Shown here: positions 49,677-60,800 of the stretch, piece by piece | Position numbering within the stretch: position 1 is the stretch's first letter | Layout: each line of letters opens with the position of its first letter | From: Halomonas sp. | Lineage (GTDB): Bacteria; Pseudomonadota; Gammaproteobacteria; Pseudomonadales; Halomonadaceae | Assembly: GCF_017983445.1 (NCBI RefSeq) | Contig: NZ_JAGOBJ010000005.1 | Coordinates: 62,001-126,000 of the forward strand | Length of the DNA stretch: 64,000 bases | Direction of reading: 5' to 3' | Notes under the pieces: generated by a model | Database searches by the model: none | What the model was told of the DNA's origin: nothing | The model's input: the letters and a program-made list of their open reading frames with translations, nothing else | Position numbers and translations under genes: made by a program

Positions 49677-50909
49677 TTATCCGCCGAAATCATCCAGCAT
49701 GATGTTTTCAGGTTCAACGCCGAGATCTAGTAGCAGCTTAATCACAGAGGCGTTCATCATGGGCGGCCCACACATGTAGTACTCACAATCTTCAGGCGCA
49801 GGGTGATCCTTCAGATAGTTTTCAAACAGCACGTTATGGATAAAGCCGGTCGGGCCTTCCCAGTTGTCTTCAGGCTGCGGGTCGGAAAGCGCCAAGTGCC
49901 ACTCAAAGTTCGGGAACTCTTCTGCCAACTGATCGTACTCTTCGTTGTAGAAGGTTTCACGCCAGGAGCGAGCACCGTACCAGAAAGACATCTTACGATC
50001 TGACTTAAGACGCTTAAGCTGGTCAAAGATATGGCTACGCATTGGCGCCATACCGGCACCACCGCCGATAAAGATCATTTCAGCATCGGTATCCTTGGCG
50101 AAGAACTCACCAAACGGACCCATTACCGTTACCTTGTCACCCGGCTTCAGACTGAAGACATAGGTAGACATCAGGCCCGGTGGATGGCTGCTGCCAGGAG
50201 GCGGTGTCGCAATACGAATATTGAACTTGAGGATACCCTTTTCTTCCGGGTAGTTCGCCATGGAGTAAGCGCGAATCACTTCCTCATTGTTCTTGTGGGC
50301 AACGTCGAATATGCCAAACTTTTCCCAATCACCACGATACTCTTCTTCGATATCGAAATCGGCGAATTTAATATCGTAAGGCGGTGCGACCAGCTGGACA
50401 TAACCACCGGCACGAAAGGCAACTTCTTCACCTTCAGGCAGTTTCAGGTTCAACTCCTTGATGAAGGTAGCGACGTTCGGGTTGGCGATAACCTCGGTTT
50501 CCCATTTCTTAACGCCAAACACTTCTTCAGGTACTTCTACCTTCATGTCCTGCTTAACCGGCACCTGACAAGAGAGCCGCCAGCCCTCTTTCTTTTCACG
50601 CATAGTGAAGTGGGACTCTTCGGTAGGCAGAATTGAGCCGCCGCCCTCTTCAACACGGCACTTACACTGGGCGCAAGAACCACCGCCACCGCACGCAGAA
50701 GAGAGAAAAATACCGTTTGCCGCTAGCGTGTTCAAAAGCTTGCCGCCGGCCTGAGTCTTCAGGGTGTGCTCGGGGTCGTGATTGACTTCAATCGTCACAT
50801 CCCCGCTACTCACTAGCTTGCTACGCGCTGCCAGAATGATCGCCGTTAAGCTGATAACGATGACCGTGAACATGACAACACCGAGCAAGATGATAGTTGT
50901 ATCAACCAT
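49677..50909 (-). CDS. nqrF: Na+-NQR subunit F (NADH dehydrogenase)
   Basis: Entry point of electrons into the Na+ pump: oxidises NADH with FAD and a 2Fe-2S centre. It is 410 aa. N-terminal helix (about 4-27); ferredoxin domain with Cys73, Cys79, Cys82 and Cys114; FAD domain with [13 protein letters not shown] domain with [13 protein letters not shown] and [12 protein letters not shown]-terminal DDFGG. It is the last gene of nqrABCDEF. The spacing to nqrE (69 bp) is wider than elsewhere in the operon. Confidence 0.98.
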   Translation of the reverse strand: MVDTTIILLGVVMFTVIVISLTAIILAARSKLVSSGDVTIEVNHDPEHTLKTQAGGKLLNTLAANGIFLSSACGGGGSCAQCKCRVEEGGGSILPTEESHFTMREKKEGWRLSCQVPVKQDMKVEVPEEVFGVKKWETEVIANPNVATFIKELNLKLPEGEEVAFRAGGYVQLVAPPYDIKFADFDIEEEYRGDWEKFGIFDVAHKNNEEVIRAYSMANYPEEKGILKFNIRIATPPPGSSHPPGLMSTYVFSLKPGDKVTVMGPFGEFFAKDTDAEMIFIGGGAGMAPMRSHIFDQLKRLKSDRKMSFWYGARSWRETFYNEEYDQLAEEFPNFEWHLALSDPQPEDNWEGPTGFIHNVLFENYLKDHPAPEDCEYYMCGPPMMNASVIKLLLDLGVEPENIMLDDFGG

Positions 50910-50978
50910 ATCGGTTTCCTATTGCTGAGGTTTCCTGTAACCCGGCGATGCAGCACCGCCGGGAAAAACCAATCCCGA

Positions 50979-51596
50979 TTAGAGCTGAATGCCCGAGAAG
51001 GACATAAAGCCCAGCGACATCAGACCCACGGTGATGAACGTGATACCCAGCCCCTGCAGGCCTCCAGGCACATCGCTGTATTTAAGCTTTTCGCGAATAC
51101 CTGCAAGCGCGGCAATGGCCAACGCCCAACCGGTGCCTGCACCAAAGCCGTATACCACCGCCTCACCGAAGTTATAGCTACGCTCGACCATGAACAGTAC
51201 GCCACCCAGGATGGCGCAGTTAACGGTAATCAACGGCAGGAATACACCCAGCGCGTTGTAGAGCGAGGGCACGTACTTATCAAGGAACATCTCCATGATT
51301 TGTACCAGTGCCGCAATAACCCCGATATAGGAGAGCAGACCCAGGAAAGAAAGGTCGATATTTTCAGCACCGCTGATACCGGTCCATGTCAACGCGCCTT
51401 CTTGCAGCAAGTAAGTGAAGACAAGGTTGTTAACCGGCACGGTAACGGTCAGTACCACAATAACGGCAATGCCTAAACCGATCGCTGAAGAAACCTTCTT
51501 GGATACGGCAAGGAAAGTACACATGCCAAGGAAGAAGGCCAGCGCCATGTTCTCGACGAAAACCGAAGCAACGAAAAGGCTTAAATAGTGCTCCAT
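50979..51596 (-). CDS. nqrE: Na+-NQR subunit E
   Basis: Integral membrane subunit that, with NqrD, coordinates the intramembrane iron centre. It is 205 aa with six helices. Begins [34 protein letters not shown], matching the family, and contains a second half-helix Cys in [22 protein letters not shown]. It starts 1 bp after the nqrD stop codon. Homologous to RnfA, but the gene order identifies NQR. Confidence 0.97.
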   Translation of the reverse strand: MEHYLSLFVASVFVENMALAFFLGMCTFLAVSKKVSSAIGLGIAVIVVLTVTVPVNNLVFTYLLQEGALTWTGISGAENIDLSFLGLLSYIGVIAALVQIMEMFLDKYVPSLYNALGVFLPLITVNCAILGGVLFMVERSYNFGEAVVYGFGAGTGWALAIAALAGIREKLKYSDVPGGLQGLGITFITVGLMSLGFMSFSGIQL

Positions 51597-51597
51597 G

Positions 51598-52266
51598 TTA
51601 CACGGCCTCCTGTGGCTTTGAGTTTTCCTTCATTTTGAACTCGGTCGCTTCTACCTGCTCGGGATTGATTGAGCGCATTGCCCAAATCAACAGACCGATA
51701 ATAAAGAAGGCAGACGGCGGCAATAGCAGCAGACCGTTGGGTACATACCAGCCGCCGTTTTGAACCGTCGGCAAAATGGTAAAGCCAAACAAGCTACCAG
51801 CGCCCAGCAACTCGCGGAAGAAACCAACCACCAGAAGCACAAAACCATAACCCAGACCGTTACCGATACCGTCTAGAAACGACATACCGGGCGTATTGGA
51901 CATGGCAAAGCCTTCAGCACGACCCATAACGATACAGTTGGTAATAATCAGACCGACAAACACCGACAGCTGCTTGGACATTTCATAAGCATAGGCCTTG
52001 AGGATCTGGTCAACCACGATTACCAGCGAGGCAATAATGGTCATCTGCACGATAATACGGATTGCGGATGGAATATGATTCCGGATCAGCGATACGAAGA
52101 AGCTAGAAAGCGCCGTTACAAAGATAACGGCCAACGCCATTACCAACGACACGCTCATACTGGTAGTTACTGCCAGCGCCGAACAAATACCCAATATCTG
52201 AAGTGCAATCGGGTTGTTCTGGAAGATTGGCGCTGTTAATACGCTTTTTGCATTTACGTCCGCCAT
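51598..52266 (-). CDS. nqrD: Na+-NQR subunit D
   Basis: Membrane subunit paired with NqrE around the iron centre. It is 222 aa with six helices: [21 protein letters not shown] near the N-terminus, and [22 protein letters not shown] (split here around residues 102-123), which holds the conserved Cys. The C-terminus is a charged tail ending [12 protein letters not shown]. It lies 2 bp after nqrC. Homologous to RnfE. Confidence 0.97.
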   Translation of the reverse strand: MADVNAKSVLTAPIFQNNPIALQILGICSALAVTTSMSVSLVMALAVIFVTALSSFFVSLIRNHIPSAIRIIVQMTIIASLVIVVDQILKAYAYEMSKQLSVFVGLIITNCIVMGRAEGFAMSNTPGMSFLDGIGNGLGYGFVLLVVGFFRELLGAGSLFGFTILPTVQNGGWYVPNGLLLLPPSAFFIIGLLIWAMRSINPEQVEATEFKMKENSKPQEAV

Positions 52267-52268
52267 GA

Positions 52269-53087
52269 TTAAGCCCCCTCACCGTCTTCAAAGTCAGTCT
52301 CGGTGTTTTCGGCGTCGTCCGACTCCGTACCGCTGCGGAATGTCGCAAGGTACGGTGCAAAACCTTCTTCGCTCAGCCAGAACTGCAGCATGTTAGTGAC
52401 ACCATTACTGGTGAGCGTAGCACCGGATAACGCATCTACTTGATTTTCACCGCTAGCATTTTTACTCAGGTGGATGGCCGGTGAGAGGCTGCCTTCTTCA
52501 TCGTAAATCTCTTTACCTTCCCACTGTGCTTGCCAGCGAGGATTGTTTACCTCACCACCTAAACCCGGCGTTTCGCTGTGGTCATAGTAAGTGATACTGA
52601 CGATGGTATTACCGTCACCTTCAATCGACAGAAATCCCATCATACGACCCCACAGGCCCTGACCACGAATGGGCAGAACGATCTGATCAGGGTTTTCTTC
52701 ATCACCTACCAGGTAAACGGTCGCGTAGTTTTCAACCCGGGAAAGCCCGGCGATGTCACGATCGCCAGATAGCGTGCGGCCCGTTGCCGGGTCACGCGCA
52801 GCCTCAAATCCATCAAACGTTTCAGGATCAAACTCATCGGTATATTCACCGGTTTCAAGTTCAACCACACGTGGAGTGATCTGGGCCTGGAACTCTTTCT
52901 CGACATCCATACCCGGCTCGTATAAACGCGCCACGTTAAGGATGTTGGTTTTACGATCCAGTTCCTGATTGAGCTGTTGTGCAGGACGTAATGCAACGGC
53001 AGCCGTCGAAACGATAACCGAGCACACGATACACAACGAAAACGCGACAATCAGGATCTTCTTGATTGAGTTGTTACCTTGTGCCAT
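52269..53087 (-). CDS. nqrC: Na+-NQR subunit C
   Basis: FMN-bearing subunit with one N-terminal helix (about 8-32) and a periplasmic domain. It is 272 aa. The flavinylation motif is [13 protein letters not shown], with FMN expected on Thr224 through a phosphoester bond placed by Apb[15 protein letters not shown] is also a family motif. The C-terminus is acidic ([16 protein letters not shown]). Its start codon shares one base with the nqrB stop (TAATG). Confidence 0.97.
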   Translation of the reverse strand: MAQGNNSIKKILIVAFSLCIVCSVIVSTAAVALRPAQQLNQELDRKTNILNVARLYEPGMDVEKEFQAQITPRVVELETGEYTDEFDPETFDGFEAARDPATGRTLSGDRDIAGLSRVENYATVYLVGDEENPDQIVLPIRGQGLWGRMMGFLSIEGDGNTIVSITYYDHSETPGLGGEVNNPRWQAQWEGKEIYDEEGSLSPAIHLSKNASGENQVDALSGATLTSNGVTNMLQFWLSEEGFAPYLATFRSGTESDDAENTETDFEDGEGA

Positions 53088-54310
53088 TAGGCAGTCTCCT
53101 CGGCCGGTACGCCAGTACGCTTGATACGGCGCTTGATATTGGCCTGGACGAAGAAATGGTCAATCAGCGGTGCAAACAGGTTGGCAAACAGAATAGCCAA
53201 CATGATGCCTTCCGGGAAGGCCGGGTTAACCACTCGGATCAGCACTGTCAATACACCAATCAACGCGCCAAAGATCAGGCGGCCCTGGTTGGTCATTGAC
53301 GCGGAGACCGGATCGGTTGCCATGAACACCATACCGAATGCAAAGCCACCGACAACCAGATGCCAGTACCAGGGCATGGCAAACATTGTATTGGTGTCTG
53401 AACCGATCAGATTGAACAGCGTACTGGTGGCGACCATGCCCAGGAATACACCCAGCATAATTCGCCACGAGGCAATACGTGTCCAGAGCAGAACCACCGC
53501 CCCGAGCAGAATCGCAAGCGTCGACACCTCACCCACTGAACCTGGTATATAGCCTATAAAGGCATCCCACCAGCTAAAGGTGTTCGTCAGTGTATCCATG
53601 CCATCCTGGAAGGCCATGGAAAGTGCCGTTGCGCCACTATAGCCATCCGCTGCAACCCAAATTTCATCACCCGAAATTTGTGCTGGGTAGGCAAAGTAGA
53701 GAAAGGCGCGACCGGTTAGCGCCGGGTTGAGGAAGTTTTTACCAGTACCGCCAAAAATTTCCTTGCCGATCACGACACCAAAGGTAATACCCAGCGCCAC
53801 CTGCCAAAGCGGGATGGTTGCCGGCAGAATCAGTGCGTAAAGCACCGAAGTCACGAAGAAACCTTCGTTGACTTCGTGGCCACGCTTGACGGCAAATAGC
53901 ACTTCCCAGAAGCCACCGATGGCAAACGTCACCAGGTAGATAGGCAGAAAGTATGTTGCGCCCAATACAAAGTTAGCCCACAGGCTGCTTGAATCGTGCC
54001 CGGAAGCCAACGTCATCAGAATGGCTTCGCGCCAGCCACCCATGGAGGCATAGCCTGCATCGATTGCCACGTTCGCCTGCCAGCCAGCGTTCCACATACC
54101 AAAGAACATGGCCGGAAAGGTGCAAAGCCAAACGGTGATCATGATGCGCTTCAGATCGATACCATCGCGCACGTGAGCCGTGGTTTTAGCTACGCTTGGC
54201 GGGGAGTAGAAAATCGTATCTACCGCTTCGTAAAGCGGGTAGAACTTTTCATACTTGCCGCCTTTATGGAAATGCGGCTCGATATTATCGAGCGTTTGTC
54301 GGATACCCAT
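53087..54310 (-). CDS. nqrB: Na+-NQR subunit B
   Basis: Largest membrane subunit, forming part of the Na+ path and holding FMN and riboflavin. It is 407 aa with about ten helices. The covalent FMN site is [11 protein letters not shown] (Thr228), the NqrB equivalent of the C-subunit motif; NWFP-type loops read here as [20 protein letters not shown]. It starts 2 bp after the nqrA stop codon. Confidence 0.98.
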   Translation of the reverse strand: MGIRQTLDNIEPHFHKGGKYEKFYPLYEAVDTIFYSPPSVAKTTAHVRDGIDLKRIMITVWLCTFPAMFFGMWNAGWQANVAIDAGYASMGGWREAILMTLASGHDSSSLWANFVLGATYFLPIYLVTFAIGGFWEVLFAVKRGHEVNEGFFVTSVLYALILPATIPLWQVALGITFGVVIGKEIFGGTGKNFLNPALTGRAFLYFAYPAQISGDEIWVAADGYSGATALSMAFQDGMDTLTNTFSWWDAFIGYIPGSVGEVSTLAILLGAVVLLWTRIASWRIMLGVFLGMVATSTLFNLIGSDTNTMFAMPWYWHLVVGGFAFGMVFMATDPVSASMTNQGRLIFGALIGVLTVLIRVVNPAFPEGIMLAILFANLFAPLIDHFFVQANIKRRIKRTGVPAEETA

Positions 54311-54312
54311 TA

Positions 54313-55662
54313 TCAGGCCTCTTTCTCGATCATGGTGAGGTTGTCACGCAGGATAGGGCCGTACTCATATTTGCCGGGGCAAACATATGTGCACAACGCC
54401 AGATCCTCTTCGTCTAGCTCAAGACACCCAAGTTGCATGGCAACTTCAATGTCGCCCACGATCAGCGAACGAAGCAGCTGGGTCGGCATGATATCCAACG
54501 GCATGACGGCTTCGTACGAACCTACTGGCACCATGGCACGTTCAGAGCCATTGGTAGAGGTCGTCGGCGCATAGTTGCGCAGGCCTTTAATGCGAGAAAG
54601 ATAAATACCCATGATCGAGTGGCGATCTGCACCCAACGACAGCCAGCCTAGCAAGGCACGCTTGTTGCCCTCTTCAAGCAGACTGATCTGGTTGCTGAAA
54701 CGCCCCAGGTAGGTAAGATTTCCTTCAGCCGTAAAGCCAGAGAAAACGGAGCCGGAAATCACCCGAGTGTCATCAGGTTTGATGATTTCACCGGCCAGGA
54801 GTTCATCGGTACTTGCCCCAACACGCGTACGGATCAGGCGCGGCTTCTCAGCGCGCGGGCCGCCAATAGCAACCACCCGATCAGTGCTCAGCTTACCTTC
54901 AGCAAATAGTTTGCCGAAGGCAATCACATCCTGATAGCCGATATGCCAAACGTGTTTATGTAGCGCGACAGGCGAAAGATAATGAATATGCGTGCCCACC
55001 AGGCCCGCCGGATGCGGACCGGCAAAACTTTCAGCGACCACACCGTCAATATCTTTCCCTGGAATAGTGCCATCAGCCCCGGTACATAAGAAAACGTTGC
55101 CCTCGGTCAGGCGGGTTAGCACCTTGAGGCCGTCTTCAAATGCCTGGGTTTCTTCATTAATGATCACTGCTGGATCAGCGCTTAACGGATGAGTGTCCAC
55201 CGCCGTTACGAAGATATCCGCAGGTTTACTGTCAATTGCTGGCGTACGCGAGAATGGACGCGTGCGTAATGCCGTCCAGAGTCCCGATTCGACCAATTGA
55301 TCGACTACCAGCTGTCGGTCGAGCTGTGCTAAAGAAGCGCGATCATGAGAAGCGAATGTCATCGCTTCTTCATTTTCGTCAACTTTAATCACTACCGACA
55401 GCAGGCGACGCTTTTCGCCACGGTTTATTGCTACTACTTCACCGCTTGCCGGTGCCGTAAAGCGCACACCTTCAACTTTCTTATCGGTAAAGAGCAGTTG
55501 GCCCAGTTTGACCTTATCCCCTTCCTGAACTTCCATGGTTGGCTTCATGCCAACATAGTCAGTGCCTAGGATTGCCACGTAACGCACAGGCTGCGCATCT
55601 TCAATACGCTGCTCGGGCGCTCCCGTGATGGGGAGATCCAGGCCTTTTTTGACTTCGATCAT
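54313..55662 (-). CDS. nqrA: Na+-NQR subunit A
   Basis: Cytosolic subunit that binds ubiquinone at the end of the electron path. It is 449 aa; starts [23 protein letters not shown], the family N-terminus, with an RnfC-like barrel-sandwich region ([40 protein letters not shown]). First gene of the operon; the roughly 230 bp upstream, before the gap terminator, must hold its promoter, but I could not fix a -35/-10 pair. Confidence 0.97.
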   Translation of the reverse strand: MIEVKKGLDLPITGAPEQRIEDAQPVRYVAILGTDYVGMKPTMEVQEGDKVKLGQLLFTDKKVEGVRFTAPASGEVVAINRGEKRRLLSVVIKVDENEEAMTFASHDRASLAQLDRQLVVDQLVESGLWTALRTRPFSRTPAIDSKPADIFVTAVDTHPLSADPAVIINEETQAFEDGLKVLTRLTEGNVFLCTGADGTIPGKDIDGVVAESFAGPHPAGLVGTHIHYLSPVALHKHVWHIGYQDVIAFGKLFAEGKLSTDRVVAIGGPRAEKPRLIRTRVGASTDELLAGEIIKPDDTRVISGSVFSGFTAEGNLTYLGRFSNQISLLEEGNKRALLGWLSLGADRHSIMGIYLSRIKGLRNYAPTTSTNGSERAMVPVGSYEAVMPLDIMPTQLLRSLIVGDIEVAMQLGCLELDEEDLALCTYVCPGKYEYGPILRDNLTMIEKEA

Positions 55663-55978
55663 AGTCTCGCCCAGTTGATGGATCGGATATACGAAGGTAA
55701 GGGGTTCGAATGCTTATTTTCTGCCCAGTGAATTCTTGTTTTCTGTCAGATCGTTACCAGTCAGGCCCAAGCACCACTTGAACCACCCCGAAAAATCTAC
55801 CGTATTATAAAGATAAGCGCGGCCAATGACCACATCCCTGACACTCTCAAAAAGTGTTATATAACTTTCAATAACTATTGATTTTGCCATAAAAAAAACG
55901 CCACCCGAAGGTGACGCTTAAAGTACTTGAAACATGAGCCGAAAATCGCGAAACGCAGCTAACTCCAGTAAAACTGCT
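55663..55978. other. Region between gap and nqrA
   Basis: This 316-bp region holds the gap terminator (55891-55920) and, upstream of nqrA, an undetermined promoter area with TATATC- and TAAGCAT-like -10 candidates. No gene or other repeat is visible. Confidence 0.45.
55891..55920 (-). terminator. Terminator of the gap gene
   Basis: On the minus strand, a stem of about 10 bp including wobble pairs closes a TTCG tetraloop and runs into eight T. It lies about 58 bp beyond the gap stop codon. Confidence 0.9.
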
Positions 55979-57439
55979 TTAATGCTGACGCGGCAGTTTT
56001 AAAAACTCAACATTGGACATGTGCTGAAGAATGCGAATTACCTGGCAGCTGTAACCAAATTCGTTGTCGTACCATACGTAAACGACGGCATGATTGTCCT
56101 TCGCAATCGTTGCCTTGGCATCCACAATACCGGCGTGGCGGTTACCCACAAAATCCGACGACACCACTTCAGCGGAGTCCACGAAGTCGATCTGCTTTTG
56201 ATAATCCGAATCAATAGACATTTTGCGCAGATAATCGTTTACCGTGTCAGCGTCGGTCGATTTATTCAACGTCAGATTCAAGATAGCCATGGATACGTTC
56301 GGCGTAGGCACACGGATAGCATTACCGGTCAGCTTGCCTTCTAATTCGGGCAACGCTTTTGAAACGGCTTTGGCGGCGCCGGTTTCCGTCAATACCATGT
56401 TGAGCGCCGCGCTACGGCCACGACGATCACCCTTGTGATAGTTATCGATCAGGTTCTGGTCATTGGTATACGCGTGAACCGTTTCAACATGCCCCACCTC
56501 TACCCCATACTCATCGTTCAATACTTTGAGTACCGGAACGATCGCGTTAGTAGTACAGGAAGCTGCCGACACAATGCGATCATTTTCACCGATGGTTTTA
56601 TGGTTAATACCATAAACGATGTTTTTGATATCGCCTTTACCCGGTGCAGTCAGCAACGCCTTGGCAGCGCCCTTGCACTCAAGATGCTGCCCCAAACCTG
56701 CTTCATCGCGCCAGATACCCGTGTTATCAACGATAACGGCATTATTGATACCGTAAGTGGTGTAGTCGATTTCACTGGGTGAATCGGCGTAAATAACTTG
56801 AACAACGTTACCGTTCACGGTGAGCGTACGCGCTTCAACATTGACAGAGATAGTGCCCTCAAACGGACCATGCACAGAATCTCGACGCAGCAAGCTGGCA
56901 CGCTTTTCAAGGTCTTTAGCTACATCGCCACGTCCACGCACCACAATCGCACGTAGACGCAACAAATTACCGCCGCCGGCTTTTTCAACCAGCACGCGTG
57001 CCAGCAAACGTCCAATACGACCAAAACCGTAAAGCACTACGTCCTGCGGCTCGCCCTTGCTGGCCCCTGGCTGGTAACCATCAATAATGTCATGCAGCTC
57101 ATTACGCAGGAAGGCATTCAGATCGCCGCCACCCTGCTTTTTAAACATTACCGCCAGTTTACCCACATCTACATGGGCTGGACCAAGGTTAAGTGCGATC
57201 ATTGCCTCAACAATCGGGAACGTATCTTCAACCGATAGCTCTGTACCTTCGATTTTGCGTACAAAGCGATGGTCTTTCAGAATACGGATAACCGACTGGT
57301 TGATCAGCGAACGTCCAAACATGGTAGCCACAACGTTGTGCTGCCGATAAAGACGCCCCACCAGCGGGATCATCTGTTCTGCCAAGGCTTGGTTGTTTTG
57401 CCATTCCTCAAAAACATTCTCGGGAGCTTGCTGACTCAC
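55979..57439 (-). CDS. Glyceraldehyde-3-phosphate dehydrogenase, long GapB-like type
   Basis: Phosphorylating GAPDH-fold enzyme with an N-terminal extension of about 130 residues, as in P. aeruginosa PA3001; such forms are usually assigned to gluconeogenesis. It is 486 aa from the GTG at 57439, which has GAGG 6 nt upstream; an ATG four codons earlier lies on that SD. N-terminal helical extension (MIPLVGRLYRQHNVVATMFGRSLINQSVIRILK), Rossmann motif GFGRIGR (138-144), catalytic Cys295 in SAASCTTNAIVPVLK, HAYTNDQNLIDNYHKG, and C-terminal WYDNEFGYSCQVIRI. Divergent from mfd, as in Pseudomonas. The upstream leader carries phased repeats. Confidence 0.95.
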   Translation of the reverse strand: MSQQAPENVFEEWQNNQALAEQMIPLVGRLYRQHNVVATMFGRSLINQSVIRILKDHRFVRKIEGTELSVEDTFPIVEAMIALNLGPAHVDVGKLAVMFKKQGGGDLNAFLRNELHDIIDGYQPGASKGEPQDVVLYGFGRIGRLLARVLVEKAGGGNLLRLRAIVVRGRGDVAKDLEKRASLLRRDSVHGPFEGTISVNVEARTLTVNGNVVQVIYADSPSEIDYTTYGINNAVIVDNTGIWRDEAGLGQHLECKGAAKALLTAPGKGDIKNIVYGINHKTIGENDRIVSAASCTTNAIVPVLKVLNDEYGVEVGHVETVHAYTNDQNLIDNYHKGDRRGRSAALNMVLTETGAAKAVSKALPELEGKLTGNAIRVPTPNVSMAILNLTLNKSTDADTVNDYLRKMSIDSDYQKQIDFVDSAEVVSSDFVGNRHAGIVDAKATIAKDNHAVVYVWYDNEFGYSCQVIRILQHMSNVEFLKLPRQH

Positions 57440-57509
57440 GTGCGGCCTCATAAGGTTTGTGAAAACGGATTTGTAAAAAACAAATTTGTGGAACACATTG
57501 CTAAAAACC

Positions 57510-57594
57510 AGTACTTAAAACCAAAACAAGCGCTTAAAAAAGTACTGAAAAAAAACAGCACTTAAAAAACAAAGCGCTGAAAATCATAAGCGCT
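57510..57594 (-). repeat. Phased AGYRCT/CTTAAAA repeats in the gap leader
   Basis: Plus-strand hexamers AGTACT (57510-57515), AGCGCT (57529-57534), AGTACT (57541-57546), AGCACT (57557-57562), AGCGCT (57573-57578) and AGCGCT (57589-57594), five of them self-complementary, are separated by A-rich runs. Steps are 19, 12, 16, 16 and 16 bp. Three are followed directly by TAAAA as in the CTTAAAA unit at the trpB-trpA junction. On the mRNA strand the unit reads roughly TTTTAAGYRCT. Confidence 0.85.
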
Positions 57595-57764
57595 AAAACC
57601 GGTTATCGACCACAGGGTCGTAAACCAAATGACCAAGGCATTATCCCGGCCTTCGAGCCAGCCCGCAATCAAAGGATGGTCGCACAACATGTAGGGGTAT
57701 TACAGAAACCGGGGTTTGACTACAAGCGCAAAATAGGCAGTAGCAATCGCATCTGGCTAGCCCT

Positions 57765-57793
57765 CTGACGGAAAACGGGTCATCGTGTATGAT
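57765..57793 (+). promoter_or_regulatory. Candidate sigma-70 promoter of mfd
   Basis: CTGACG (57765-57770), a 17-bp spacer and TATGAT (57788-57793) give a transcript start near 57800, about 30 nt before the ATG at 57830. This argues against the in-frame GTG at 57785 being the start codon. Confidence 0.55.
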
Positions 57794-57829
57794 CCATTCT
57801 CCGTTCCAGCGCAAAACGATACCCTGACT

Positions 57830-60800
57830 ATGCCTTCATTTTCTCTGCTCGAACCGCCCCAACCGCAAGGAACACGCGATACGCTTTACTGGACAGCGCC
57901 TCCAGGCAGTGCATCTGCATTGGCGCTAGCCCAGGTTGCCTCCAGCGCACCTCTATTGGTGATTACGCCCAATACGGCCAGTGCCCAGCGCCTGGAACAA
58001 GACTTGGCGTTTTACAGCGACGTTCCCGTATTGCCGTTTCCCGATTGGGAAACCCTGCCGTACGACAGCTTCTCACCGCACCAGGATATCGTTTCGGCGC
58101 GCCTGCGTACGCTACGCCAACTTCAGGACGGCGTAAGGGGCATCGTTCTGGTGCCAATCAATACGCTGATGCAGCGACTCTCCCCGGTGTCGTATATTGC
58201 TGGCCGTGTCATGACGCTGACGGCAGGCACCAAACTTGATCGCGAACAGTTTAGAGAATCATTGACCCGAGCAGGATATCGCGCGGTTGAAACCGTTTAT
58301 GAGCCTGGCGAATACGCCATGCGGGGCGCACTGATCGATCTTTTTGCCATGGGCATGGATGAGCCGATCCGCATTGACCTATTTGATGATGAAATTGATA
58401 CCCTGCGGCATTTCGATCCAGGCAGTCAGCGCTCGACCGATAAAGTAGGTACGATTGAACTGCTCCCCGCGCACGAGTATTCACTTAGCCGCAGTGCGAT
58501 TGCCTGCTTTCGTGAGCAGTTTGAAACCCTGTTTGATGTCGACCCACGTCAATGCCCACTTTATAACGACGCCTTGAAAGCCATACCATCACCGGGCCTG
58601 GAACACTATTTACCGCTCTTTTTTGACGAAACGGCATCGCTTTTCGACCACGTTACCGATGACACCCGCGTTGCGCTTTTACCGGGCGTCTTTCAAGCCG
58701 CAGAGCAGCACTGGAAATCCATAGAAGCGCGCTACATCAACCTGGGGGTCGACCCCACCCGCCCACTACTGCCCCCACACCGGGCTTTTTTCCCCGTCAG
58801 CGAGGTTTTCTCGGCAATCAAGGCGCGTCCGCGCGTTGAACTGACTGAAGATGAAACGCAGCGCCACGCGCTAACTCCAGAAGCAAAAGCGTTGCCGACA
58901 CTGGCGATCAATGCTCGGGCAAAACAGCCCTTGATCGAGCTAAAGAGTTTTTTAAGCAGCGAGCCTGATACCCGGGTTCTGTTTGTCGCTGAATCACGTG
59001 GACGTCGGGAAGCGCTGGAAGAAATTCTGGCGCCGCTGTCACTCTCGCTTCCCCACGTTGAAAGCTTTCAGGCATTCCTGGCGAGCCAGCACGCTTACGC
59101 TGTTACCGAAAGCTTGGTGGATAGTGGGCTGTGGCTAACCCAGCCGACTATCGCAGTGATCAGCGAAACAGAGCTGTTTGGTGAGGTAGTGCGCCAAAGC
59201 CGCCGCCGTGAAAAGGCCACCGATGATAATGAGCTGGCGGTTCGGCATCTATCTGAGCTGCGTGAAGGCGCGCCCGTGGTCCACCAGGCGCACGGCGTAG
59301 GCCGCTACTTGGGGCTTGAAACGCTGGCCGCAGGCGGTCAGGCCAATGAGTTTCTGGCGCTATCTTACGCCGATGGCGCGAAGCTTTATGTACCGGTGGA
59401 TAGTCTGCACCTTATCTCGCGCTATAGCGGCGCCGATGATGAGCTGGCGCCGCTGCATAAGCTTGGCTCTGATCAGTGGGAAAAAGCGCGCCGCAAAGCG
59501 GCCGAAAAAATTCGCGATACGGCAGCCGAGCTGCTGGATGTTTACGCACGGCGTGAAGCTCAACAGGGCGTGGTTTATGAAAGCCCCGGTGATGATTATG
59601 TGCGCTTTGCGGCAAGCTTCCCGTTTGAAGAGACACCTGACCAGCACGCCGCCATTGAAGCCGTCATCGATGATATGACGTCTCCTCAGCCAATGGATCG
59701 CGTAGTATGTGGCGACGTCGGTTTTGGTAAAACCGAAGTCGCCATGCGCGCGGCCTTCTTGGCCGTGCAGTCAGGCCGCCAAGTGGTCGTACTGGTTCCC
59801 ACCACCCTGCTCGCGCGTCAGCACTTTGAAAACTTCCGTGACCGCTTTGCCGATACGGCAGTCAATATTCGTCTGATTTCACGCTTTACCGCAGGCAAGG
59901 AAATGACACAAACGCTGGAGAGCGTTAAAAGCGGCCAAACCGATATTGTTATCGGTACCCATAAACTACTCTCCAAAAGCGTTGAACTGCCCCTCATGGG
60001 GCTGTTGATCATCGATGAAGAGCACCGCTTTGGCGTTACACAGAAAGAAAAACTCAAAGCGCTTCGCGCAGAAATTGATATTTTAACCCTGACCGCCACG
60101 CCCATTCCCCGCACGCTCAATATGGCGATGAGCGGCATCCGCGATCTGTCGATTATCGCGACACCACCGGCTCGGCGCCTGTCGGTCAAAACCTTTGTGC
60201 AGCAGCGCGACAACAGCGTGATCAAAGAAGCCTTACTGCGCGAAATACTGCGCGGAGGCCAGGTTTACTTTCTACACAATGAAGTCAAAACCATTGAGAA
60301 CACGGCAGAGCAGATACGCGAACTCGTGCCTGAAGCTCGCGTTGCGGTAGCTCATGGCCAACTGCCTGAGCGTAGCCTTGAGCGCGTGATGTCGGACTTC
60401 TATCACCGGCGCTTTAACGTTCTTGTCTGCTCGACCATTATTGAAACTGGTATTGACGTCCCAAGTGCCAACACCATTCTGATTGAGCGTGCCGACAAGT
60501 TCGGCCTGGCACAGCTGCACCAGCTGCGGGGACGCGTAGGCCGCAGCCACCACCAAGCGTATGCCTACCTTTTAACCCCCCCCGCCAAAGCCATGACGCG
60601 CGACGCGGTTAAACGCCTTGAGGCCATCAGCGCATCCGATGATCTGGGCGCGGGCTTTACCCTGGCCAGCCACGATATGGAGATCCGTGGCGCGGGCGAG
60701 CTATTAGGTGATGAGCAAAGCGGCCAGATGGAAACCATCGGCTATACACTTTATATGGAAATGCTGGACCGTGCCGTTAAGGCTATCCGAGCGGGTAAAA

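Larger units (their letters stand above)
57440..57829. other. Divergent gap-mfd regulatory region
   Basis: This 390-bp gap contains the repeat-rich gap leader (57499-57600), a GC-richer middle without obvious elements, and the mfd promoter. Reading on the gap strand, the leader is poly-T rich with hexamers AGCGCT, AGTACT and AGCACT at regular spacing. Confidence 0.6.

Noticed and set aside
50031..50636. A 201-codon plus-strand open frame opposite nqrF
   Set aside because: Antisense to a certain gene; no protein-like domains.
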